Position numbers and translations under genes: made by a program. Under the pieces are notes generated by a model that was not told the DNA's origin, did no database searches, and saw only the letters and a list, made by a program, of their open reading frames with translations. This document shows, piece after piece, positions 20,668-28,692 of a stretch of 42,842 bases of DNA. Positions within the stretch are counted from its first letter, which is position 1, and each line of letters begins with the position of its first letter. The stretch comes from Comamonadaceae bacterium (GTDB taxonomy: Bacteria > Pseudomonadota > Gammaproteobacteria > Burkholderiales > Burkholderiaceae_C): NCBI GenBank assembly GCA_947450895.1, contig CANFWT010000017.1, positions 1 to 42,842 on the forward strand. Reading direction: 5' to 3'.

Positions 20668-21297
20668 ATGAAAAAACAGCGCGGCGGTACGGTTTTAGGC
20701 TTTGTTTTGGGCTTGGTCGTCGGCTTGGGCATTGCGCTGGGGGTGGCCGTCTACGTCACCAAAGTGCCATTGCCCTTTATGAACAAAGGCCTGACCCGCG
20801 GCGCGGACCAAAGCGAGGCAGAAAGTAAGAAAAACAAGGACTGGGACCCTAACGCCCTCTTAAGCGGTAAACCGGCCGCCAAAGCGTCAGCGGCGCCAGA
20901 AGCTGCCGCAAGCGCGCCGACGTCGGGCAGTGTGCCGCCAGCAGCGACTGAGCCCCGTCCCGATGCCAAAGCCGACACCAAGGCTGAAGACAAAGCTGCC
21001 TCCAGCGCCGACCCGCTGGGTGCACTGGCCAAAGCAAAAGGTGCCACGGCCGATTCGCCCCAAATCTCCTACTTTGTGCAAGTTGGTGCGTTTCGGACCC
21101 CCGAGGATGCGCAGGCCCAGCGCGCCAAGCTCGCCCTGGTGGGCGTCGATGCAAAAGTCACCGAACGGGAACAGGCTGGACGCCCTTTGTTCAGGGTACG
21201 TGTCGGTCCGTTTGAGAAGGTAGAAGACGCCGAACGCGCCAAAGACAAGCTAGACAAGGCGGGTAATGAAACCGCCTTGGTCAAAGTACAGCGCTGA
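20668..21297 (+). CDS. SPOR-domain (FtsN-like) membrane protein
   Basis: A 209-residue bitopic inner-membrane protein. There is a short basic N-terminus (MKKQRGG), one membrane helix at about residues 8-30, and an Ala/Pro/Lys-rich periplasmic linker. A C-terminal SPOR domain (about 132-207) includes YFVQVGAFRTPEDAQAQRAKL and LFRVRVGPFEKVEDAERAKDKL. SPOR domains bind denuded septal peptidoglycan glycans, so a role in cell division like FtsN is likely. AGGGG lies 8 nt before ATG 20668. It sits between argS and dsbA on the same strand. Confidence 0.92.
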   Translation: MKKQRGGTVLGFVLGLVVGLGIALGVAVYVTKVPLPFMNKGLTRGADQSEAESKKNKDWDPNALLSGKPAAKASAAPEAAASAPTSGSVPPAATEPRPDAKADTKAEDKAASSADPLGALAKAKGATADSPQISYFVQVGAFRTPEDAQAQRAKLALVGVDAKVTEREQAGRPLFRVRVGPFEKVEDAERAKDKLDKAGNETALVKVQR

Positions 21298-21334
21298 ATT
21301 GCGCCTTTTTGTGGTTAACTTTTTTGGAGTTGGT

Positions 21335-22024
21335 ATGAGCTTGCACCGCCGTGAATTTTCCCAAGCCGCACTGGCCCTGGTCGCCGGCTTTGGCAGCCTG
21401 GCCCAAGCCCAGGCCCCAGCGCAAACACCCGTGGCGGGCACCGATTACGTGGTGCTGGATTCGCCTGCGACCGTGGACGCCCCGGTTGGCAAAGTAGAAG
21501 TGGTCGAGTTCTTTTGGTACAGCTGCCCGCACTGCAACGCGTTCGAGCCGACTTTGAGCGACTGGGTCAAAAAGCTGCCCAAAGATGTGGCCTTTCGGCG
21601 CGTGCCGATTGCCTTCAATGCCACCTTTGCGCCCCAGCAGCGCCTGTACTATGCGCTCGAATCCATGGGACTGGTGGAGAAACTTCACGCCAAGGTGTTC
21701 GCCGCCATCCACGTCGACAAGCTCAAACTCGCCACCGGCGAAGCGATTGTTGAATGGGTGGGCAAGAACGGCGTGGACACGGCCAAGTTCTTGGCCGAGT
21801 ACAACTCCTTTGGCGTAGTCACCAAAACGCAGCGGGCCTCCCAGCTGCAAAACGCTTACAAAGTAGAAGGCGTACCTGCACTGGGCGTGGCGGGGCGCTT
21901 CTACACTGACGGGACCCATGCCAAAAGTATGGAGCGCGCGCTGGAAGTCGTCGACGCCTTGGTTGCTGGCCTGCGCCCACCGGCAGCCAAACCGGCGCCC
22001 GCCAAGGCTGCCAAAAAGCCTTAA
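21335..22024 (+). CDS. dsbA: Periplasmic thiol:disulfide interchange protein DsbA
   Basis: Oxidises cysteine pairs of exported proteins. The 229-residue protein has the thioredoxin-fold active site CPHC (C64, C67) in VEFFWYSCPHCNAFEP and the cis-proline in VEGVPALGV. ATG 21335 is chosen because GGAG lies 5 nt before it and the frame then starts with a signal peptide, MSLHRREFSQAALALVAG. That signal carries an RR pair resembling a Tat motif (RREFSQ), odd for a DsbA, since the E. coli protein is exported by SRP/Sec. The C-terminal tail after residue 210 is Pro/Ala/Lys-rich. The stop codon lies within the left arm of a strong terminator hairpin. Confidence 0.94.
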   Translation: MSLHRREFSQAALALVAGFGSLAQAQAPAQTPVAGTDYVVLDSPATVDAPVGKVEVVEFFWYSCPHCNAFEPTLSDWVKKLPKDVAFRRVPIAFNATFAPQQRLYYALESMGLVEKLHAKVFAAIHVDKLKLATGEAIVEWVGKNGVDTAKFLAEYNSFGVVTKTQRASQLQNAYKVEGVPALGVAGRFYTDGTHAKSMERALEVVDALVAGLRPPAAKPAPAKAAKKP

Positions 22025-22080
22025 GCGGCCAAGCCGTACCCCGCGCGCAGTGGCACGCTTGTCGCTTAAGGCTTGGTTTT
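22016..22080 (+). terminator. Terminator hairpin embracing the dsbA stop codon
   Basis: Perfect 12-bp arms AAGCCTTAAGCG (22016-22027) and CGCTTAAGGCTT (22063-22074), then GGTTTTG. The dsbA TAA (22022-22024) is inside the left arm. Inner AAGC/GCTT pairs can extend the stem. Confidence 0.7.
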
Positions 22081-22111
22081 GTGCCTCCGGGTGGCCCTTG
22101 ATTGGGGTGGC

Positions 22112-22117
22112 TACAAT
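22112..22117 (+). promoter_or_regulatory. Predicted -10 box of lptA-lptB-rpoN
   Basis: TACAAT ends 9 nt before ATG 22127, with no convincing -35 and no ribosome site before that ATG. It lies just after the dsbA terminator, so it probably starts the lptA-lptB-rpoN transcript close to the start codon. Confidence 0.45.
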
Positions 22118-22126
22118 GCGCCGCAT

Positions 22127-22699
22127 ATGCACATCAGCAAGTTTCGTGCCTTTATGAAAATCGTCGCCGCCGCAGTGCTACAGGCCTGCTGTGTTTTGGC
22201 CATGCCGGTCTGGGCCGAAAAAGCCGACCGCAGCAAGCCCATGAATATCGAAGCCGATCAGCTGCGCTACGACGACGTACAACAAACCACTGTATTTACA
22301 GGGCGCATCGTGCTGACCAAAGGCAGCATCACCATCCGCGGCGCCAAACTCGAGGTGCGCCAGGATCCCGAGGGTTACCAATACGGCACGGTGACCGGAT
22401 CCGCCGCCGAGCCCGCCTTTTTTCGCCAAAAGCGTGATGGACTGGACGAGTTCATTGAAGGCCAGGGAGACACCTTGGTTTACAACGGCAAGGCCGATAC
22501 CGTGCGCTTTGAGAAAAACGCGCTTCTGCGCCGCTACCGGGGCGCGGCGCTGGCCGACGAAGTCAGCGGCGCAGTGATCCTCTACGAAAACCTGACCGAC
22601 AAATTCAGCGTCGACGGCAGCACCCCTGGTGCCGCAGGCGCCGCCAAGGGTCGGGTACGCGCGATGCTCACACCCAAGCCGGAAAGCAAGCCCCAATGA
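22127..22699 (+). CDS. lptA: Lipopolysaccharide transport periplasmic protein LptA
   Basis: A 190-residue OstA-like protein forming the periplasmic bridge that carries LPS between the membranes. A signal peptide ends near VWA-EKADRSKP. The beta-jellyroll OstA domain follows, with MNIEADQLRYDDVQQTTVFTGRIVLTKGSITIRGAKLEV and a Gly/Asp-rich C-terminal region. Start ATG 22127 (MHISKFRAFMKIV) has a -10 box 9 nt upstream; ATG 22154 is an alternative that still leaves a full signal peptide. Its stop overlaps the lptB start (ATGA, 22696-22699). lptC is not in this window. Confidence 0.92.
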   Translation: MHISKFRAFMKIVAAAVLQACCVLAMPVWAEKADRSKPMNIEADQLRYDDVQQTTVFTGRIVLTKGSITIRGAKLEVRQDPEGYQYGTVTGSAAEPAFFRQKRDGLDEFIEGQGDTLVYNGKADTVRFEKNALLRRYRGAALADEVSGAVILYENLTDKFSVDGSTPGAAGAAKGRVRAMLTPKPESKPQ

Positions 22700-23481
22700 A
22701 CGGGGTCTCAGCCACGCCGCATCCCGCGGACTTGCCGCCGGTCGGTCTGCTGCAAGCCCAGCATTTGCAGCGCGCCTACGGCAAGCGCCAGGTGGTGCGA
22801 GACGTTTCGCTGGCGGTGCGCACCGGCGAGGTAGTAGGCCTGCTCGGACCCAACGGCGCAGGCAAAACCACGTCGTTTTACATGCTTGTGGGTTTGTTGC
22901 GCACCAGCGCCGGCGAGATCACCATTGACGGCCAACGCATCGAACACATGCCCATCCACCGCCGCGCGCGCTTGGGGCTGGGCTACTTGCCGCAGGAAGC
23001 GTCAATTTTTCGCAAACTTAACGTCGAAGAAAATGTGCGCGCCGTGCTGGAGCTGCAAGTCGGACCCGACGGCCAGCCGCTGTCAAGCGCCGAGATCGAA
23101 ATGCGCCTGACGGCCTTGCTGCAGGACCTGAGGGTGGAGCATTTGCGCCTGTCGAGCGCACTGGCGCTCTCGGGTGGAGAGCGCCGCAGGGTGGAAATTG
23201 CCCGCGCTTTGGCCACACAACCGCGCTTTATCTTGCTCGACGAGCCCTTCGCAGGCATCGACCCGATCGCGGTGATCGAGATCCAACGCATCATCACTTT
23301 CCTAAAAAGCCGCAATATCGGCGTGCTGATCACCGACCACAACGTGCGCGAAACCTTGGGCATTTGTGACCACGCCTACATCATCAGCGACGGCCAGGTG
23401 CTGGCGCAGGGCACCCCGTCCGAGATAGTCCACAACGCCGAAGTGCGTAGGGTCTACTTGGGCGAGAACTTCAAAATGTAG
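22696..23481 (+). CDS. lptB: LPS export ABC transporter ATPase LptB
   Basis: Cytoplasmic ATPase driving LPS extraction through LptFGC. The 261-residue protein has Walker A GPNGAGKTT (51-59), a Q-loop in LGYLPQEASIFRKLNVEENV, signature LSGGERRRVEIARALA, Walker B FILLDEPFAGIDPIAV, and the switch His in LITDHNVRETLGICDHAYI. The last is characteristic of LptB rather than branched-chain amino-acid ATPases. The start ATG overlaps the lptA stop. rpoN begins 6 nt after its stop, a conserved arrangement in proteobacteria. Confidence 0.96.
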   Translation: MNGVSATPHPADLPPVGLLQAQHLQRAYGKRQVVRDVSLAVRTGEVVGLLGPNGAGKTTSFYMLVGLLRTSAGEITIDGQRIEHMPIHRRARLGLGYLPQEASIFRKLNVEENVRAVLELQVGPDGQPLSSAEIEMRLTALLQDLRVEHLRLSSALALSGGERRRVEIARALATQPRFILLDEPFAGIDPIAVIEIQRIITFLKSRNIGVLITDHNVRETLGICDHAYIISDGQVLAQGTPSEIVHNAEVRRVYLGENFKM

Positions 23482-23487
23482 ACCGTT

Positions 23488-25089
23488 ATGCGGCAAGGTC
23501 TTTCCCTTCGCGTCTCGCAGCATCTGGCGCTGACGCCGCAGTTGCAACAGTCGATCCGGCTGTTGCAACTCTCCACGCTGGAGTTGAGCCAAGAGATTGA
23601 GCAGATGTTGGAGGCCAATCCATTTTTGGAAATGGACCATGAGGCGGCCGAGCGCGAGCAGTTTGGGCTGGCGCAGGCGGACATGCCGGTCAGCGACGGC
23701 GACCGCATCAGCGAATACGCGCCCAGCGCCCCCAGCGACTTCACCAGCAGCGCCACCGACACCGGCAAAGACCAAGACGCCACGCCGCTGAGCGCCGAGC
23801 CCGGCGAAGACGGTGTGAGCTGGGAGGGCGACGGCACCACCGAGACCACGCCCGACGATGGCGAATGGGGCGGCGACGCCAAGGCGCGCACCAACAACCT
23901 GGGCGACGACGAAGACAAGGACGCCACCGAGCTGGCGCGCGTGCAGGAGTCGCTGCAAGCGCATTTGCTGCGCCAGGCACTGCGCCTGCGCCTGAGCGAT
24001 ACCGACAGCGCAGCGCTGCGCTTTTTGATTGAGTCGCTCAACGACGACGGCTACCTGGAAGACCCGCTGGAGTCCCTGGCGCAAAGCCTGGCCAGTGAGG
24101 ACCTGGAACACATCGAAGACCTGGTGCACCACTTCACTGTGGCGCTGGGGCTGCTGCACAGCCTAGAACCAGTGGGCGTGGGCGCCCGCGACCTGGGCGA
24201 ATGCCTGCGCCTGCAAGTGCGCGCGCTGCTGGCTGACTTGAATACAGACGCGCCCGAGACCGATTTCGACCAAGAAGTGCTGGAAGTGGCGCTGCGCATT
24301 TGCCAGCAACCCATGGACCTGCTGGCGCGGCGCGACATCAAACGCCTGGTGTTGCTGGGCGTGGGCAGCGATGCGCTGGTGCGCGAAGCGATTGCGCTGA
24401 TTGCGCGCCTGGAGCCCAAGCCCGGACGGCGCTTTGTGGACGTGGAGCGCAACATCGTGGTGCCCGACGTGCTGGTCAGCGCCCTGCACAAGGTCGGCGC
24501 CACACCGAAGTTTCGGGTGCAGCTCAACCCCGACGTGATGCCGCGCCTGCGGGTGCACGACATTTATGCCAATGTGCTGCGCAACCACAAGGCCAGCTCC
24601 AGCCACGCCGGCTTGCAGCAGCGCCTGCAAGAAGCACGCTGGTTTATCAAGAACATCCAGCAGCGCTTTGACACCATCTTGCGCGTCAGCACGGCCGTGG
24701 TGGAGCGGCAAAAAAGCTTTTTCACCCACGGCGAGCTGGCCATGCGCCCACTGGTGCTGCGCGAGATTGCCGAAGAGCTCGGCCTGCACGAGTCCACCAT
24801 CAGCCGCGTAACCACCGCCAAATACATGGCCACGCCCTTTGGCACCTTTGAGCTGAAGTACTTTTTTGGCTCGGGCCTGGACACCGAGTCCGGCGGCAGC
24901 GCATCCAGCACGGCGGTGCGCGCCATCATCAAGCAGTTCATTGCCGCTGAGAGCCCGAAAAAGCCCTTGAGCGACAACCAGCTGTCCGAAATGCTGAAAG
25001 AACAAGGCATCGAATGCGCCCGGCGCACCGTGGCCAAGTACCGCGAGGGGCTGAAAATTGCCCCGGCGAGTTTGCGCAAAGCGCTTTGA
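23488..25089 (+). CDS. rpoN: RNA polymerase sigma-54 factor
   Basis: Alternative sigma factor requiring AAA+ activators. The 533-residue protein has the glutamine/leucine-rich activator-interacting region MRQGLSLRVSQHLALTPQLQQSIRLLQLSTLEL, then a very acidic region II (about 50-130) and the core-binding domain. The HTH around LAMRPLVLREIAEELGLHESTISRVTTAKYMATP follows, and the C-terminal RpoN box ARRTVAKYRE that contacts the -24 element. It is cotranscribed with lptAB. The usual downstream hpf gene is missing; an RlmL-like methyltransferase follows instead, 10 bp later. Confidence 0.96.
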   Translation: MRQGLSLRVSQHLALTPQLQQSIRLLQLSTLELSQEIEQMLEANPFLEMDHEAAEREQFGLAQADMPVSDGDRISEYAPSAPSDFTSSATDTGKDQDATPLSAEPGEDGVSWEGDGTTETTPDDGEWGGDAKARTNNLGDDEDKDATELARVQESLQAHLLRQALRLRLSDTDSAALRFLIESLNDDGYLEDPLESLAQSLASEDLEHIEDLVHHFTVALGLLHSLEPVGVGARDLGECLRLQVRALLADLNTDAPETDFDQEVLEVALRICQQPMDLLARRDIKRLVLLGVGSDALVREAIALIARLEPKPGRRFVDVERNIVVPDVLVSALHKVGATPKFRVQLNPDVMPRLRVHDIYANVLRNHKASSSHAGLQQRLQEARWFIKNIQQRFDTILRVSTAVVERQKSFFTHGELAMRPLVLREIAEELGLHESTISRVTTAKYMATPFGTFELKYFFGSGLDTESGGSASSTAVRAIIKQFIAAESPKKPLSDNQLSEMLKEQGIECARRTVAKYREGLKIAPASLRKAL

Positions 25090-25099
25090 AAGACTTCCT

Positions 25100-26440
25100 T
25101 TGAACCAACTCCAACTCTTTCTCCCCTGCGCCGCCGGGGTGGAAGACTACCTGGCCCCCGAGATACTGCAGATCACTGGCCTGCCACCGGGCTGCATCAC
25201 CAAGCAGCGCGGCGGCGTGGCGGTGCGCACCTCGCTTTCCGACGCGATGCGTCTGAACCTGTACTGCCGTCTGGCCCAGCGCGTGCTGGTGCTGGTGTCC
25301 TACACCGAATACCGCGCGGAATCCGACCTGTACCGCGCGGCCATGGCGGTGGAGTGGGAGCGTTGGTTTACGCCGCGCCAGAGCATCAAGATCGAAGTCA
25401 CCGCGCAGCACAGTCCGCTGACCAGCCTGAACTTTGCCGCGCTCAAGGTCAAAGACGCGGTGTGCGACCGCTTTCGCGAAACCTCGGGCGGCGTGCGGCC
25501 AGACGTAAACACCCAGTGGCCCGACGTGCGCATTTACGCCCATCTGACCACCGACGCCTGCTCGCTGTACATCGACACCTCGGGCGAGCCGCTGTTCAAG
25601 CGCGGCTGGCGCGAGGACAAGGGCGACGCGCCCCTGAAGGAAACCCTGGCGGCGGCCATGATTGCCGCCAGCGGCTGGGCCTCGGGCGACGACGATTTGT
25701 TGCCGCTGTACGACCCCTGCTGCGGCAGTGGCACCGTGGTGATTGAGGCGGCGCAGATCGCCTGCAACATCGCTGCCGGCTCCTTGCGCCGTTTCGCTTT
25801 TGAGAAGTTTGTGCCCTTTCGCGCCCAGGAATGGGCGGCCATGAAGGCCGAGGCCGCTGCGGGCGTGGTCAAGCCCGAGCCCGGGCAGCCCGCGCTGATT
25901 TACGCCAGCGATGTGTCCTTTCGCATGGTCGATTTTGCGCAGCGCAATGCCGAACGCGCCGGGGTGGCCGGCGTGATCGACTTCCGGGGTGGCGACGCCT
26001 TGCAGCGCATGCCACCGATTGACGCCGCGACCACCGGCGGCGGCGTGATGATTCTGAACCCACCCTACGGCGAGCGTATTGAAGTGGGCGGCGTGGCCGG
26101 TGCCGGACGGCGCCAGGACGCAGCTTCGCGTGACCGGCGCGATGACGATGCGCAACAAGCCCGCTTTGGCGCGCGCGAACTGGCGCACACGGAGGACGGT
26201 GGCGAATTCTTTAGCCAGCTGGCCAGCCACTGGAAGAAAAACTTCAGCGGCTGGAGCGCCTGGGTGCTCACGCCCGACCTGAAGCTGCCCGGCAAGATGC
26301 GCCTGAAAGAGTCGCGCCGCGTGCCCATGTGGAACGGCCCGATTGAATGCCGCCTGTTCAAGTTCGACATGGTGGCCGGGCGCATGGCCAAGGACGCGGC
26401 GGCAGCCAAAGCGGCCGGCTCCGCCCCCGCTGCCGAATAA
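25100..26440 (+). CDS. THUMP-domain 23S rRNA methyltransferase, RlmL-like
   Basis: A 446-residue SAM-dependent N2-guanine methyltransferase matching the N-terminal half of E. coli RlmKL, which modifies G2445 of 23S rRNA. A THUMP domain (about 40-170) precedes the Rossmann fold with motif I DPCCGSGTVVIEAA near 203 and the catalytic NPPYGERI near 319. No C-terminal RlmK half is fused. There is no ATG start; TTG 25100 (NQLQLFLPCAAGVEDYLAPEI) fits the family N-terminus, and the frame is open back to TTG 25058 inside rpoN. A variable charged insert follows NPPYGERI (QDAASRDRRDDDAQQ). Likely cotranscribed with rpoN. Confidence 0.88.
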   Translation: MNQLQLFLPCAAGVEDYLAPEILQITGLPPGCITKQRGGVAVRTSLSDAMRLNLYCRLAQRVLVLVSYTEYRAESDLYRAAMAVEWERWFTPRQSIKIEVTAQHSPLTSLNFAALKVKDAVCDRFRETSGGVRPDVNTQWPDVRIYAHLTTDACSLYIDTSGEPLFKRGWREDKGDAPLKETLAAAMIAASGWASGDDDLLPLYDPCCGSGTVVIEAAQIACNIAAGSLRRFAFEKFVPFRAQEWAAMKAEAAAGVVKPEPGQPALIYASDVSFRMVDFAQRNAERAGVAGVIDFRGGDALQRMPPIDAATTGGGVMILNPPYGERIEVGGVAGAGRRQDAASRDRRDDDAQQARFGARELAHTEDGGEFFSQLASHWKKNFSGWSAWVLTPDLKLPGKMRLKESRRVPMWNGPIECRLFKFDMVAGRMAKDAAAAKAAGSAPAAE

Positions 26441-26456
26441 GCGCAGCGCTTAGCCC

Positions 26457-26909
26457 GTGCCTTCGACCTCAACGCCCGCGCCGGGCGCCTGCGTGGTGAT
26501 AGACACCAATATCGTGCTCGACCTGTTCGTCTTCCAAGACCCCGCCACGCTGGCTCTGAACCAGGCATTGACCAGCGCACTCGCTCTGGGCCAGCCGCGC
26601 TGGCTGGCCACGGCCGCCATGCGCGAAGAGCTGGCGCGGGTGCTGGACTACCCGCAGGTGCTGCGCCGGATGGATTTTTACCAACGCAGCGCGGCCGAAG
26701 TGCTGGCGCTTTTTGACCGCTTGTCCCACCCTGTGGGCCTTGCGCCCAAAGCGCCTGTGACTTGCAAGGACCCGGACGACCAACAGTTCATTGACCTGGC
26801 AGTTGCGCATGGAGCGGCGCTGCTGAGCAAGGACCTGGCCGTGCTGTGCATGGACAAACGCATGCGCGGGCTGGGGGTGCCATACGTGGCAAGGGTGTGG
26901 GCCGCCTAA
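26457..26909 (+). CDS. Orphan PIN-domain protein (COG1569-type putative RNase)
   Basis: About 150 residues from GTG 26457. PIN-fold acids are D16 in VVIDTNIVLDLF, E57/E58 in MREELARVLDYP, D105-D108 and D113 in KDPDDQQFIDLA, and D126 in LLSKDLAVL. The KDPDDxxFxxxA pattern is typical of the COG1569 PIN family. No antitoxin-like gene is adjacent. It lies 16 bp after the rRNA methyltransferase and probably shares its transcript. It could be a toxin without partner or an RNA-processing nuclease. The start is uncertain: GTG lies 17 nt after the previous stop, with little ribosome site. Confidence 0.8.
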   Translation: MPSTSTPAPGACVVIDTNIVLDLFVFQDPATLALNQALTSALALGQPRWLATAAMREELARVLDYPQVLRRMDFYQRSAAEVLALFDRLSHPVGLAPKAPVTCKDPDDQQFIDLAVAHGAALLSKDLAVLCMDKRMRGLGVPYVARVWAA

Positions 26910-27007
26910 AAGGCCCGCACGCGCCGGCAAGGCCTGGAGCGGGGTGACTGCATAGGCCAGGCCCTGGGCACGTGCTTGCAGCAGCGTGGCCTTGGCCTCA
27001 GCGGCCT

Positions 27008-27766
27008 CTAGCTACGCCAGGGAGCGCGCAGTTTGCGCAGGCGTTCAAGCATCCCTCTGGACAGGCTAGGCAGCAGCGCCACCAAAGCGCCCAAGCCCAC
27101 CAGCATGCCCAACAGGGCCGGGCTAAGTACGTCGCTGGCGCTTGAGATGCTCGCGAGTTGCTGGCCCGCCGCCACAAACACCACGGTACTGGCCAACATT
27201 CCCAACTGGCTGACAGCATAAAAAGTGCGGCTGCGCATGTCGGTCAGGCCCATCAGCAGGTTGACCGCGCCAAAGGGCACCAACGGTATCAGACGCAGAC
27301 TGAGCAAGTACAGCGCACCCTCGCGCTCCAGGCGGCTGCGCACCGCCAGCAAGCGGGGGCCCATGCGCGCGCGCACCAGGTCACCAAGCAGGTAGCGCGC
27401 CAGCCAAAACGATATCGTGGCACCCAGGCTGGACGCGAAGGACACCAGTAGCAGTCCCCATGCCAGACCAAAGACCGCACCGGCAGCCAGCGTCAGCACG
27501 GCCACTCCGGGCAAGGACAGTGTGGCCGCCAGCAGGTACAAGGCAAAAAAAGCGCTGCGCACCCGCCAGGGCGCAAGCTCGTACCAGGCCACCAGCTCGG
27601 TGTGGCGGGCTTGCAAGGCGGCCAGGGTCAGCGTCTCGCTGGGTGCCAGCCTCCACCACAGTGCCAGCGCCAAGGCCAGCGCCAGCAGAGCGCCCAGGCG
27701 CCAGCCAGGTCGCCAGCGCCGAGCGGCCTTGGCCGGACTGCCCGGATGTTGGGGAGCATCCGCCAT
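27008..27766 (-). CDS. TVP38/TMEM64 (DedA-like, SNARE-associated) membrane protein
   Basis: A 252-residue inner-membrane protein. A basic N-terminus precedes a first helix (LGALLALALALALWW). The VTT/DedA core follows, with LPGVAVLTLAAGAVFGLAWGLLLVSFASSLGATISFWLARYLLG and RLIPLVPFGAVNLLMGLTDM, the conserved G-x-R-hairpin region of the family. A membrane C-terminal helix is also present. Family members are implicated in lipid scrambling or flippase activity. It starts 9 nt after the CDP-alcohol phosphatidyltransferase stop, so the two form a likely lipid-related operon. Confidence 0.9.
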   Translation of the reverse strand: MADAPQHPGSPAKAARRWRPGWRLGALLALALALALWWRLAPSETLTLAALQARHTELVAWYELAPWRVRSAFFALYLLAATLSLPGVAVLTLAAGAVFGLAWGLLLVSFASSLGATISFWLARYLLGDLVRARMGPRLLAVRSRLEREGALYLLSLRLIPLVPFGAVNLLMGLTDMRSRTFYAVSQLGMLASTVVFVAAGQQLASISSASDVLSPALLGMLVGLGALVALLPSLSRGMLERLRKLRAPWRS

Positions 27767-27775
27767 CGTGGGTGT

Positions 27776-28414
27776 TCAGCGTGGGCCGGAGGTTTGGTTT
27801 GGCACTTTGTCGGCAAAAGCGCGCATACCCCAGAGCACTCTGGCGGCCAGGGTCAGGCAGCACAGCGCTGCGAAGCAATAAGCCAGCGGCGTAAAGTAGT
27901 GCGGCCACAGGCAGCAAATGGCAAAAAAAGCCAGCGTTTCGGTGCCCTCTGTCAAGCCGCCCAAAAAATAAAACGACTTGTCGGGCACCGCCAGGTTGTG
28001 CAGGCCGCGTTTGGCCGCGATGACGGCAAAGGCCAGAAAACTGCTGGCCGTGCCCAAAAAACTGGCCAGCAACACCGCAGCGGCCAGCGCGTTGCGGGCC
28101 GGGTTGGCCACGGCAAAGGCCAAGGGAATGCCGGCGTAAAACACAAAATCCAGGGTGATATCCAAAAACCCACCCAGGTCGCTGGCCTGGGTCTGGCGCG
28201 CGACGGCGCCGTCCAGCGCATCACACAGACGCGACGCTGCGATGGCCAGCAAACCGCCGCCAAACGCACCTTGGCTGATCAGCGCTGCAGCCAACACGCC
28301 GATGGCAAAACCCATCCAGGTGAGCGCATTGGCACGCACGCCCGCGCGCGCCAGCGGACGCGCCAAGGCCGTTACGGCGGGACGGGTGAAAAGCAGTGCA
28401 AGTCGATCCAGCAT
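27776..28414 (-). CDS. CDP-alcohol phosphatidyltransferase family protein
   Basis: A 212-residue membrane enzyme. The diagnostic CDP-OH-P motif D-x2-D-G-x2-A-R-x8-G-x3-D-x3-D is complete in CDALDGAVARQTQASDLGGFLDITLD. Several hydrophobic helices follow. It would transfer a phosphatidyl group from CDP-diacylglycerol (or a similar donor) to an alcohol; the acceptor is unknown. The ATG at 28414 has no ribosome site, but CACAAT ends 6 nt upstream. It is the first gene of a pair with the TVP38-like protein. Confidence 0.9.
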   Translation of the reverse strand: MLDRLALLFTRPAVTALARPLARAGVRANALTWMGFAIGVLAAALISQGAFGGGLLAIAASRLCDALDGAVARQTQASDLGGFLDITLDFVFYAGIPLAFAVANPARNALAAAVLLASFLGTASSFLAFAVIAAKRGLHNLAVPDKSFYFLGGLTEGTETLAFFAICCLWPHYFTPLAYCFAALCCLTLAARVLWGMRAFADKVPNQTSGPR

Positions 28415-28692
28415 GGCCAGATTGTGAGGGCGCTGCTACTGCAAGTCTGGGAAAGGTGCACAGGGTGCGCAAGGCCTGCAAGATCGGCAGCGTCGCGGGC
28501 CACCCCAAGCGCCGCTGTGCCGCGCTGGGCGACGGCATCACTTGCGAGGATGCGCGGGCGAGTGGGGGAGTGCGCGGGAGCCTTGGAACAAAGGGCGAGG
28601 CGCGGGGCGCACGGCGCGGCATGGGCAGAGTACAAGCGACCCTATGCCAGCGCTTGGTACAGCGACCGATTGCGGGTGATCCGGCCCAAGTG
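28415..28692. other. Intergenic region (278 bp) without convincing gene
   Basis: Between the hemerythrin-like gene and the CDP-alcohol phosphatidyltransferase gene. Apart from CACAAT (28421-28426, minus) just before the phosphatidyltransferase ATG, I see no gene, repeat or strong hairpin. Confidence 0.6.

Noticed and set aside
18507..20732. 741-codon open frame on the minus strand across argS
   Set aside because: argS on the plus strand has all synthetase motifs; only the last 105 codons (psiF, from ATG 18824) are a real gene. The rest is an antisense shadow in GC-rich DNA.
26910..27007. Coding-like stretch on the minus strand (EAKATLLQARAQGLAYAVTP)
   Set aside because: Too short, no start or stop context and no recognised family; could be a gene remnant but cannot be supported.
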